A DNA stretch of 64,000 nt, taken from the NCBI RefSeq assembly GCF_902167145.1, contig NC_050103.1, positions 182,031,625 through 182,095,624 of the forward strand, given 5' to 3'. Of this stretch, positions 1 to 9,221 are shown piece by piece; within the stretch, counting starts at the first letter, position 1; each line of letters starts with the position of its first letter. Source of the DNA: Zea mays (lineage: Eukaryota; Streptophyta; Magnoliopsida; Poales; Poaceae). A program made the translations under genes and the position numbers. The notes under the pieces are model-generated. The model was not told where the DNA came from. It saw only the letters and a list, made by a program, of their open reading frames with translations, and searched no databases.

Positions 1-1216
1 TTGTCCTGTAGAACTTGCCTTTCAACTTCTGTGGCACTCTCTTGTCACATAGGACTCCCGATGCTTGACGCCATTTCATCCACCCCGCTTTGATTCTATG
101 GCTAACATAACTCTCTCTCATAGCTTCATAGTGTGGTTCATGAGCTTAATCCCTCGATAGTTGGTATAACTTTGAATATCTCCCTTGTTCATGAGCTAAA
201 TAAAATCATAGTAAAAAATTACAAGGAGACGAATAAGAAATTAGGGATCAAGGTCCAAGGAAGAAGACTAGATAAGATAGGCACAAAGCTAGCGATACAT
301 ATCAGCTTGTCAACCTCCTTGGAGGCTTGGCCTTGGCTGGCCATCTAGGCGATCACGACTTACTCCATAAGGGGTGTCCTATATGCATAAGATGATAATG
401 TCCAAGATAGCATCATAACTCCCTGCAAGAAGACGAGATATGGGATAATGGAAATGATGAGTGTATGTTGCACACTAAATTTGGACTAGCCACAAGGTAG
501 TTTGGATTGGTGAGAGGGCCTTCCGGTTGTGGGGGGCCTAAGCGGCCGTATATGCTACACACCCTCATGGCTAGCCCTGACTGAGATCAGCTGACGTTTG
601 CAACGTAGTCAGTGACTTTGCTCTCCATGGTGGTGAAGGCCCCCACCTCCGACGTGATGGAGCAGTTATAAAACTGTGTGCATAGATGTTGCACAAGAAC
701 AAAATTAAAGGAGTCATTTCATATAGTAAGAGGTATATATATGAAGGCTTAAGTTACAACATCGATATTTCAAAAGAAATTGGTGAAGATATGGATGTAT
801 TTTAGAGCCAGTATAGTATTTCTCACAAATCATCAAGGTAAAAGAACCATTTTGATGAATAAAATGATCAAAACGAAGAAAAGGCGCCATCAATTATAGA
901 GTCATTCAGATCAAGTTAATTATTTTCTTGTATGATTGATAGGTCACTTGCTTCATTGAATAGTCGATTTGAACGATTATAGAATCCTTGAGAGTTTCTT
1001 GCATGATTGATATGTCACTTGCTTCATTGAATAGTCGAATGGTGATGTGTGAAATCCTATTTGATTCCTTAATAAACTAAGAATGACTATCTATCGGGAT
1101 TCCCGTGCAAGTGCCGGAGCAGGATGACGATCGGGTAGGTAGGACTCGTGGACCGAAATGAAGCCATCTCTGAGTGTGTCGTGGTAGGCTGAGCAGGCAG
1201 CCGGCACTCCCGTTGC
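1..1216. other. Region upstream of UGT-1, no gene recognised
   Basis: AT-rich sequence with only short open frames and no recognisable domain. It should contain the 5' leader and promoter of UGT-1, but I see no convincing TATA box at a usual distance from the ATG. The only structure noted is a 44-bp direct repeat (listed separately). It may include old transposon debris that I cannot name. Confidence 0.5.
924..1038. repeat. 44-bp direct repeat pair upstream of UGT-1
   Basis: The segments 924-967 and 995-1038 match at 42 of 44 positions by eye. They share the core CACTTGCTTCATTGAATAG and have a period of 71 bp. The second copy ends about 240 bp before the UGT-1 ATG, so the pair lies in the likely promoter. 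Confidence 0.75.
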
Positions 1217-1279
1217 ATGCGATGCGTCGGTATCAAAAGCAAAGCGCCCAACATTCACAAGCTCACAAGGAAACTGCAA

Positions 1280-2676
1280 ATGGCGACCCCATCCGAGAGC
1301 CCAGACAATAAGGCAGAGAAGCTCGTGGTCATCTACGTCCCGGCGCTGACGATCAGCCACCTGTTCTCCTCGGTGGAGCTCGGCGAGCTGCTCGCAGCGC
1401 ACAGCCTCGGGGTCTCCATCGTTGTCTGCGGCCGGACAGCCGACACGGCCGCCGGTTCATTTGCCGAAGGCCTCGCGGCTGCGCACCCCCAGCTCTCCTT
1501 TCACCTCCTACCGCACGTCACGCGCCCGCGCGACGTGCCTGCCCACGATCACGTGGCGCAGACCATCGGGCTCGCCCGCGCCTCCGACTCTGACCTCCGC
1601 GAATTCCTCCGTGTCGCCTCCCCTTCCCCGTCCGCCCTCGTGCTGGACTTCTTCTGCGGCAGCGCCGTGGACGTCGGCGCCGAGCTGGGCATCCCCACGT
1701 ACTTTTTCTTTACCTCATCCATCTCCGGCCTGGCGGAACTGCTATACCACGCCTTCGCCTTGATCCACGAACAAGCATCTCCTGGTATCTCCCACCAGAA
1801 CCTCGGGGGTGAACTTTTGCACGTTCCGGGTATCCCGCCGATATCCGTGGATGACTTCCCGGCGGCATGGCACGACCGCGACAGCCTTGGCAACAGACTC
1901 TTCCTCACCCTACCCGACCAGATGTGCAGTTCTCACGGCATTGTCGTGAACAGCTTCCGCTCATTGGAACCACGCACCACCGATGCCATCGTGGCTGGCC
2001 TCTGCACGCCGCCGGGGAGACGTACGCCACCGCTGCACTGCGTCGGTCCAGTGATAAAGAAGGAAGAGGCTGGCGCGCACGGGCACGAGTGCCTGGCGTG
2101 GCTAGACGCCCAGCCGGAGGCCAGCGTCGTGTTCCTCTGCTTCGGCAGCATGGGCCGGCTCAGCGCGGAGCAGACGAGGCACGTGGCGCGCGGGCTGGAG
2201 ATGAGCGGGCAACGGTTCCTGTGGGTTGTGCGGCGCCCGCCGACCTCGACGCGCTCCTCCCCGAGGTGCGCACCAAGGGCAAGGGGCTGGTGGTCGACGC
2301 GTGGGCGCCGCAGCGCCGGGTGCTGGCCCACGGCGCCGTCGGCGGGTTCGTGACGCACTGCGGCTGGAACTCGGTGCTGGAGGCGATCATGGGCGGCGTG
2401 CCGATGCTGGCGTGGCCGATGTACGCCGAGCAGCGGATGAACAAGGTGTTCCTGGTCGAGGAACTGCGCCTCGCCGTGGCTCTGGAAGGGTACGACAAGG
2501 AGATGGTCAAGGACGAGGAGGTAGCTGCCAAGGTGAAGTGGCTAATGGAGACGGACGGCGGCGGGGAGCTTCGTGAGCGGGCACGGGCGGCGATGCGGGA
2601 GGCGAAGAAGGCGCTGAGCGACGGCGGAGAGTCTAGCACTGCGCTGTTGGAGCTCGTAAGGCAGTGGAAAATGTGA
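1280..2676 (+). pseudogene. UDP-glycosyltransferase, UGT88-like, frameshifted (UGT-1)
   Basis: Family-1 plant glycosyltransferase, which would transfer a sugar from UDP-sugar to a small acceptor such as a flavonoid in the cytosol. The ATG at 1280 is preferred over the in-frame ATG at 1217, because the usual N-terminal strand (KLVVIYVPALTISHL) then starts about 15 residues in. The likely catalytic dyad is present: His27 in TISHL and Asp123 in LVLDFFCG. The 44-residue PSPG donor-binding box lies at 2302-2433 and ends in YAEQ, with the Gln typical of UDP-glucose users. The frame breaks near 2235-2250, after FLWVVRRPP, and resumes one frame over at DLDALLPE. A 3n+1 deletion in the variable loop would explain this. 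The segment after LLPE also lacks the usual GFLERT. There are no introns. It is probably a pseudogene unless the lesion is an assembly error. Confidence 0.85.
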
Positions 2677-2784
2677 AAAACGCATGCTTCAATTTGTTTC
2701 TGTACTTTGCTTTGCACGTAAATTGTACTGGTCTCTGAAATCTGAATGATACAAGGCTAGGCTGTGTTTCTGTGCTCTGAAAAA

Positions 2785-2790
2785 AATAAA
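2785..2790 (+). terminator. Poly(A) signal of UGT-1
   Basis: AATAAA lies 109 bp after the UGT-1 stop, at the end of an A-rich run. The copia LTR begins at 2800, only 9 bp downstream, so normal cleavage 10-30 nt after the signal would fall inside the LTR. Confidence 0.55.
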
Positions 2791-2799
2791 GAGCGAGTT

Positions 2800-3154
2800 T
2801 GTTGAAATAATCCTTGTGCATGGGTCTTAGTTAGTTTACTTAAGGCTGTTGTTTTTTATTCCCAGGTTAGGCGTATAGTCATCTATTGGTTGTACGTGTA
2901 GTTGTGGCCGGCATGCCTATGTGTGGGATGGCACACAAAGTGGAGGGACGTGCCGTGCTTCTCGGGTGGTCGTTGGCCACGTTCTGTTCAATCCTTTTTA
3001 TTCAGTGAAACAGAGTCAGAAAAGTTGCGCAGTTTTACGCAGCACCAAAAAACAGAGTGTGTCCATTCTATTCGTGGGAGTTCTGTCTGTTTGTGAAAGG
3101 CTGCAGGGGGAGCTCGCCGGCAACAGGAGGTTGAGTCTTCGGCGAGGTTTGACA
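2800..3154 (+). repeat. 5' LTR of the outer copia element
   Basis: Begins TGTTGAAATAATCC and ends TTTGACA, directly before the primer binding site. It matches 32958-33312 along its whole length with about five substitutions. Confidence 0.92.
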
Positions 3155-3156
3155 CG

Positions 3157-3168
3157 TGGTATCGGAGC
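3157..3168 (+). other. Primer binding site of the outer copia element
   Basis: TGGTATCGGAGC follows the 5' LTR after two bases. It is one mismatch from TGGTATCAGAGC, the standard plant copia site complementary to initiator tRNA-Met. Confidence 0.8.
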
Positions 3169-3288
3169 CGAGGTTGGAGGAAGGTGATAATGTCCCTGCC
3201 GCCGGAGCGCTCTAGGACGCCGTAGTACCGGCGAGGGTGTTCACCGCCGCGACGGCCGCTGACTCGCGAGGTCGTCGTCGAGCGCGTT

Positions 3289-3884
3289 GTGGAGCGCGTC
3301 GTGGCGCCTGGAACGACCACTTATCCGACTCTCACGAAGACGAACTACAATGATTGGGCGTTACTGATGAAGGTGAAGATGCAAGCGCGCGGACTATGGG
3401 AAGCTGTGGAGATCGGCGACGTCGACGATCATCACGATCGGATGGCGCTCGACGTCATCTGCAGCGCCGCGCCGCCGGAGATGGTCTCCACTTTGGCCGT
3501 CAAACAGTCGGCAAAGGAGGCCTGGGAAGCTCTGAAGACGATGCGAATCGGCGACGAACGCGTGAGGAAGTCGACGGCACAAAGGCTACGTCGCGAGTAC
3601 GAGATGCTCTCGTTCCGGGACAGCGAGTCGGTGGAGGCATTCGCCCTTCGGCTCACCGACGTCGTCGCGCAGCTCGTTATGCTGGGTGACCCGGAGTCGC
3701 CAGAGAAGGTGGTGGAGAAGTATCTTCGGATCGCGCGTCCAAGGTACAAGCAGCTAGTAGTTTCCATCGAGACTCTACTGGATGTGTCGACCCTCACGGT
3801 AGAGGACATCACCGGCCGGCTGAAAGCGGCCGAGGATGTTGACGATGCACCACCACTGTCGATGGGGGGTAAACTGTACCTAAC
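3289..3884 (+). CDS. Copia gag, N-terminal part, interrupted by gypsy-1
   Basis: This is the gag (nucleocapsid precursor) start of the outer copia element. The frame contains the usual UBN2-type gag features: NYNDWALLMKVKMQARGLWEAV near the start, then AKEAWEALKTMRIGDERVRK and SVEAFALRLTDVV. It stops at 3884, where the 5-bp target site of gypsy-1 begins its duplication, and continues at 29123. No in-frame ATG is visible at the expected start. The ATG at 3189 is in another frame and meets a stop after 11 codons, so the true start is probably damaged. Confidence 0.85.
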
Positions 3885-5508
3885 TGTCGGCGTTTCGAGA
3901 CCGGGGGGTCCCTAAGCCGACGAGTGAGTGTGCCGCGTGCCCCAGCCCAGATGGGTCGAGCGCGTGGGCGAGCGCGAAGGGGGGAAAGCGAGGTGGCCGG
4001 AGACGGGCGTGAGAGAGGTGGAAATCCCGCGGCCTTCGTGTTCGTCCCGCGCCCAGGTCGGGTGCGCTTGCAGTAGGGGGTTACAAGCGTCCACGCGGGT
4101 GAGGGAAGCGAGCGGCCCCAGGAGAGCGCCTGTCTCGTCCTCGTCCCCGTGCGGCCAACCTTCTCTAGGAAGGCCCTGGTCCTTCCTTTTATAGGCGTAA
4201 GGAGAGGATCCAGGTGTACAATGGGGGTGTAGCAGAGCGCTACGTGTCTAGCGGGGGAGAGCTAGCGCCCTAAGTACATGCCGATGTGGCAGCCGGAGAG
4301 ATCTTGGCACCCAGTCGGTGTGATGTCGTGGCCGTCGGAGGAGTGGCGGAGCCTGACGGAGGGACAGCTGCCGGAGTGGTCGAGTCCTTGCTGACGTCCT
4401 CCTGCTTCCGTAAGAGAGCTGAGAGCCGCCGTCGTCACAGGGCACGCGGGGCGCCATCATTGCCTATCTGGCGGAGCTAGCCAGATGGGACACCGGTCTT
4501 GTTCTCTGCGGCCCGAGTCGGCTCGGGGTAGGGTGATGATGGCGCTCCCTGTTGACGTGGCGGGCCCGCGCCCGAGGTCGGGCGACGTGGGGGCTCCTCC
4601 GAAGCCGGGGTTGAGTCTATCTTCCGTGGCCGAGGCCGAGCCCGAGCCCCTGGGTCGGGCGAGGCGGAGGTCGTTCGGCAGAGGCCAGGGCGGAGTCCGA
4701 GCCTTGGGGTCGGGCGAAGCGGAGTTCATCGTCTTCTGGGGCTGAGCCCGAGTCCGAGCCCTGGGTCGGGCGGAGCGGAGTTCGCCGTCTTCCGGGGCTT
4801 AGCCCGAGTCCGAGCCCTGGGTCGGGCGGAGCGGAGTTCGCCGTCTTCCGGGGCTTAGCCCGAGTCCGAGCCCTAGGTCGGGCGGAGCGGAGTTCGCCGT
4901 CTTCCGGGGCTGAGCCCGAGTCCGAGCCCTGGGTCGGGCGGAGCGGAGTTCGTCGTCTTCCGGGGCTTAGCCCGAGTCCGAGCCCTGGGTCGGGCGGAGC
5001 GGAGTTCGCCGTCTTCCGGGGCTTAGCCCGAGTCCGAGCCCTAGGTCGGGCGGAGCGGAGTTCGCCGTCTTCCGGGGCTTAGCCCGAGTCCGAGCCCTGG
5101 GTCGGGCGGAGCGGAGTTTCCTATGGCGCCTTTGGCAGGGTCTGACTGCCTGTCAGTCTCACTCTATCAAGTGGCACTGCAGTCGGAGTGGCGCAGGCGG
5201 CGCTGTCCTCCTGTCAGACCGGTCAGTGGAGCGGCGAAGTGACGGCGGTCACTTCGGCTCTGCCGGGGGGCGCGCGTCAGGATAAAGGTGTCAGACCACC
5301 TTTGCGTTAAATGCTCCTGCGACTCGGTCGGTCGGTGCGGCGATTTAGTCAGGGTTGCTTCTTAGCGAAGGCAAGGCCTCGGGCGAGCCGGAGATGTGTC
5401 TGCCGTTAAAGGGGGCCCTCGGGCGAGACGGAAACCTCTCGGGGTCGGCTGCCCTTGTCCGAGGCTAGGCTCGGGCGAGGCGTGATCGAGTCGCTCGTAT
5501 GGACTGAT
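3885..5508 (-). repeat. 3' LTR of gypsy-1, part 1
   Basis: Left LTR up to the Sirevirus insertion point. It aligns with 27389-29012 of the other LTR. A minus-strand TATA box (TATAAAA, 4187-4193) is the remnant of the U3 promoter. Confidence 0.9.
4733..5119. repeat. 56-bp minisatellite in the gypsy-1 left LTR, 7 units
   Basis: Seven tandem units start at 4733, 4789, 4845, 4901, 4957, 5013 and 5069, so the period is exactly 56 bp. Each carries CCCGAGTCCGAGCC and GGTCGGGCGGAGCGGAG with few changes. The last unit is slightly short. Confidence 0.92.
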
Positions 5509-5903
5509 TGTGAATCATCTAGGCCCCTTTGATAATGTTTTGGTAATTAATGACAACTACTTGTGGACTAACGATTCTTGGAGAAATAAGAATGCAGGGT
5601 TGGACCACATAGAACTGAAATGTTGAAGAGTCATACGCATTGGTTGTGGATCAGATGAAGGCAAAGGTATAATATAGGTTTTACTTTTGCCGGTCTTGAG
5701 GAGTTTAGAGAAGATACCTGACCGGATTAGTAGGCTAGATAGCCGTACTATTAAGAGGGGTCAATGACTTAGATCTGTGTAAAACTTAGTGCCTCATAAA
5801 GCATCAAGTAGTTGCATTTGCATAAGGACTAACAGCGCTTCTCATTTAGTGAGTTAAAAGTTCATTCAAAAGGATGTTTGAGATTTGAGAAGTCTTGGTC
5901 ACG

Positions 5904-6427
5904 CGGACTGTCCGGCCCTTGGGGGCGGACCGTCCGCGATCCCCCAGAGGGTCCGAGGTTTGACCATTTGTGTTGTCTCTGTGTTCTTTTTGCACTGCGG
6001 ACCGTCCGGGCCTTAGGGCCGGACCGTCCGCAGTCCTGACCAGAGGAAGGTGGCTTCGGGTCAGTCCCTGAATTATAGCCGGACGGTCCGCCTGTGAGGC
6101 ACGGACGGTCCGCCTGTGTATAACTCTCTTTTTGGACAGGGACTGTGTGTTTTTATTGATTTGTACTACGGACGGTCCGGGGGACCAGTCCGGACAGTAC
6201 TGTCTCAGGTCGCGGACGGTCCGGGATTTATAGCCGGACGGTCCGCGTGTGTTAACTCCGTTTGATCCGAGGCTCGGGTGTTTGAAATTGCCAGGTCGCG
6301 GACGGTCCGGCCTTGAAGGGCGGACTGTCCGGACCCACCTTTTGAGTCTGCTCTGACATGTTTCAACGGTCATTATAGCCGTTATGGTGTACGGCGGACC
6401 GTCCGGCCCTAGGGCGCGGACGGTCCG
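5904..6427. promoter_or_regulatory. Array of about 13 CGGACNGTCCG palindromes in U3
   Basis: The 11-mer CGGACCGTCCG, CGGACGGTCCG or CGGACTGTCCG occurs about 13 times, mostly in pairs some 20 bp apart, ending about 55 bp upstream of the TATA box. The same array is in the 3' LTR. Sireviruses are known for repeated palindromic LTR motifs. A role as binding sites or as cruciform or hairpin elements is inference. Confidence 0.85.
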
Positions 6428-6482
6428 CGTGTGCGCAGAACTGCCCCCTTTTGCACATAACGGTTGGTTTTAGATGGGGGAC

Positions 6483-6490
6483 TATAAATA
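6483..6490 (+). promoter_or_regulatory. TATA box of the Sirevirus 5' LTR
   Basis: TATAAATA sits in ACTATAAATAGAAGG, downstream of the palindrome array and about 780 bp before the gag ATG. Transcription should start some 30 bp further on. The identical box in the 3' LTR is at 16150-16157. Confidence 0.85.
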
Positions 6491-7199
6491 GAAGGGTTGC
6501 TCGTGTGTGAGACCTCTCTTGGCCATTCCTTGCACACATTGAGCTCATTTGTGATCCTCCAACTCACTCTCTCACACTCTTTGCTTGAGATTGCATTCTA
6601 GTGAGAGATTGAGGGTTCCTAGTGCATTTGCATCATTTGGTGATTCTTGAGGCACTAGGTGGTACACCGAGCAAGCGTCGTTGGCTTGTTACTCTTGGAG
6701 GTTGCCGCCTCCTAGACGGCTCGGGTGATTGTCTCCGTCGAGCTCTCCAAGAAGATTGTGGAGAAGCCGCGGTGTTGATTGTGAGGGGTTCGCGCCTACC
6801 TCGCCGGAGCGGCAAAGGTGACATTAGTGGAATCGAGGTATTGAGTGATTTCTTGTCCACTTGGCTCAAAGATCAAGTCGTGTCTTGATAGAGGAGCAAG
6901 TGAGAGCTTGAAGTCCACCTCAACGTGGATTAGGGGTGATCGGCAAATCACCGATACCACGGGATAAATTTCGGTGTCTATTCCTTCTAGCATTACTTAT
7001 TGCCTTGCAATTGATTAGTGGTTTGCTTATTGTTCTTCTAGTATTCAATCTCCGTAGTTGCCTTTCATACATTGTTTACTTATTGACACTAGTAAATTTA
7101 TTCCTCTTGTTGTATTGATTAAATTTACTTAGTATTGTTGTTTTTAGTCAAAACCGTCTATTCACCCCCCCCTCTAGCCGGTGTCCTAGATCCTACAAG

Positions 7200-7211
7200 T
7201 GGTATCAGAGC
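7200..7211 (+). other. Primer binding site of the Sirevirus
   Basis: TGGTATCAGAGC starts two bases after the 5' LTR. It is the perfect complement of the 3' end of plant initiator tRNA-Met, the usual primer for copia reverse transcription. Confidence 0.93.
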
Positions 7212-7258
7212 CGAGGACTCCATTGTTTGTGGATCTAATCATCCCGGAGTGGGACAAA

Positions 7259-9208
7259 ATGGCTAGTAACAACAATGTGCACATTGGGAAGCCACCGCAC
7301 TTTGATGGAAACAATTATGATTATTGGAAAATAAGAATGTCAATGCATCTTAGAGCAATGGGTGGAAAAATTTGGCCAATTGTTAGAGATGGATTCGTTG
7401 TATTGAAGGAAGATGAACCATCCGTTAGTGATAATGAGAATATCCTCACAAATGATCAAGCCATGAATGTCTTTTATGATGCTCTTGATATAAATGAGTT
7501 CAATCGTATCAAGAATCTCACAACCGCTCATGAGATTTGGGTAAAACTAATGGAAATTCATGAAGGAACTACAATTGTGAAGAGTGCCAAACTATATGTG
7601 TGCAAAGGGAAGTTTGAGCAATTTATTATGAAAGAAGATGAGAGTGTATCCGATATGTTCAATCGATTGAATGAGATTGTAAATGAACTCAAAGGACTTG
7701 GTTTTAATGTACCGGATGTGGATTTCACACACAAGTTCCTTAGATCACTTCCGGAGAAATATGAGACTATTGTGACAATGCTAGTAAGGAGTGATCTATC
7801 TACAACCTCTCCAACCGAAGTATTGGGAGAAATTCTCACTCAAGATATATTTAAGAAGTCACAAGCCGATGCTTTAAGTTTGGCAAAGAAGGTGAAAAAT
7901 GAATCTATTGCTCTCAAAGCCAAGGCCTCAAAGGCAATTGAAAAGGAAGATAGCAATGATGAAGAAAATGAAAGTGAGAGTGATGGTGACATGGCTTTAT
8001 TTGTAAGGAAATTCAATAAATTCATGAAGATGAAAAGAGGTCAACCTAGAAGAGGTCAAACATCTAGAAGAAATGCTTTCAATGATAGAAAATGTTTTGA
8101 GTGTGGGGAACCCGGTCACATTGCCATGAATTGTCCAAGCAAGAAGAAGAAGGGCAAAGATGAAAGTGACAAGAAGAAAAAGAAATACTATAACAAGAAG
8201 AAAGATGGCAAAGCCTACTTAGTTGAATGGGACTCGGATGATAGCTCGGATGATGATGATGATGACACCTCATCCAAGCTTAATGCCGGAATTGCCATCA
8301 AGGAAGCTCCCTCACTCTTCTCATCCCCCCATTGTCTCATGGCAAAGGGAGATGCTAAGGTAAAAATCATCACCGATTTAAATGATATAAATGATGATGA
8401 TGATATCGATGATGTTGATGATGATGGCTATTCATATGATGATCTTGTTAGAATGTTAGGTGAGGCCGATGACTACATGCACAAAGAAAAAGAAAAATTT
8501 AAGGCCTTGAAGGAATTGTATAAAAACCTCCAAGTGTCTTTTGAGGAGCTCAAGACCTCTCACAATGACCTCAAAGAAAATTGTGAGAAGCTTGCGGATG
8601 CTCAAAAATCATCTATTGTGCATGAAGTTGAGGTGGTCACTAAGGATGTTGGAGTCACTTGTGACTTACTTGATAGTCTTACAAGTGAACCACTACCTAC
8701 TAACTCTATTTGTGATAAATGCAAAATTCCTCTCAATGATAATATTGCTCTTGATGAATCAAAAATTATTGTTGAGAATGAAGTGTTAGTGGATAGAATA
8801 AGTACTCTAACTCATGACCTAGAAAAGGCATATGGTGGTAAGAAGAATTTGGATTTCATATTGGGAAGTCAACGATGCTCTCTTAACCGTGAAGGTCTTG
8901 GATATGTTCCCAAGAAAGGAAAGAATGCTTTTGTAAAGCAAAAGACATTGTTTGTGAAAGAATGTGACAAAGTGTGTCACAAGTGTCACAAAAAGGGACA
9001 TGTTAAGAAAAATTGTCCCAAGTTCAAACATGTATCCTCCACTTGTTTTGAGCATTGTTATGTTCTTTCTCATAATGCAAAAGGTGTTCATGCTAAATTT
9101 GTTGGTACTTCAATTGTTGGAAACAAAAAGAAAGCTATTTGGGTGCCAAAGACCTTGGTCACTAACATCCAAGGACCCAAGCAAGTTTGGGTACCTAAAA
9201 GAGATTGA
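7259..9208 (+). CDS. gag: Sirevirus gag polyprotein
   Basis: Gag of 649 aa forming the capsid and binding RNA. The ATG at 7259 is the first in frame after the primer site. The N-terminal half is a copia-type capsid region (HFDGNNYDYWKIRMSMHL; KLYVCKGKFEQF). A CCHC zinc knuckle (CFECGEPGHIAMNCP) starts at residue 279, followed by Lys-rich and Asp-rich low-complexity segments, a long predicted-helical stretch (EKEKFKALKELYKNLQ), and a second zinc knuckle (CHKCHKKGHVKKNCP) at residue 573. A long gag with an extended C-terminus is typical of Sireviruses. The stop is TGA at 9206-9208. The pol frame opens only at 9222, in a different phase. Confidence 0.93.
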   Translation: MASNNNVHIGKPPHFDGNNYDYWKIRMSMHLRAMGGKIWPIVRDGFVVLKEDEPSVSDNENILTNDQAMNVFYDALDINEFNRIKNLTTAHEIWVKLMEIHEGTTIVKSAKLYVCKGKFEQFIMKEDESVSDMFNRLNEIVNELKGLGFNVPDVDFTHKFLRSLPEKYETIVTMLVRSDLSTTSPTEVLGEILTQDIFKKSQADALSLAKKVKNESIALKAKASKAIEKEDSNDEENESESDGDMALFVRKFNKFMKMKRGQPRRGQTSRRNAFNDRKCFECGEPGHIAMNCPSKKKKGKDESDKKKKKYYNKKKDGKAYLVEWDSDDSSDDDDDDTSSKLNAGIAIKEAPSLFSSPHCLMAKGDAKVKIITDLNDINDDDDIDDVDDDGYSYDDLVRMLGEADDYMHKEKEKFKALKELYKNLQVSFEELKTSHNDLKENCEKLADAQKSSIVHEVEVVTKDVGVTCDLLDSLTSEPLPTNSICDKCKIPLNDNIALDESKIIVENEVLVDRISTLTHDLEKAYGGKKNLDFILGSQRCSLNREGLGYVPKKGKNAFVKQKTLFVKECDKVCHKCHKKGHVKKNCPKFKHVSSTCFEHCYVLSHNAKGVHAKFVGTSIVGNKKKAIWVPKTLVTNIQGPKQVWVPKRD

Positions 9209-9221
9209 TTTCCTTTTGTAG

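Larger units (their letters stand above)
5509..7197 (+). repeat. 5' LTR of the Sirevirus
   Basis: U3 occupies roughly the first kilobase and holds an array of GGACNGTCC palindromes, then a TATA box at 6483. The LTR ends with a C-run and the terminal CCTACA, followed at once by the primer site. A 175-codon minus-strand frame across the array is a by-product of the repeats. Confidence 0.95.

Noticed and set aside
133..348. 71-codon frame near the left edge
   Set aside because: Short, low complexity and no recognisable motif; expected by chance in AT-rich DNA.
2225..2300. Intron explaining the UGT-1 frame break
   Set aside because: No GT-AG pair in the short interval restores the frame without removing conserved residues, and UGT-2 has no intron there.
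5846..6373. 175-codon minus-strand frame in both Sirevirus LTRs
   Set aside because: It is generated by the GGACNGTCC palindrome array, has no domain, and lies across the U3 promoter.
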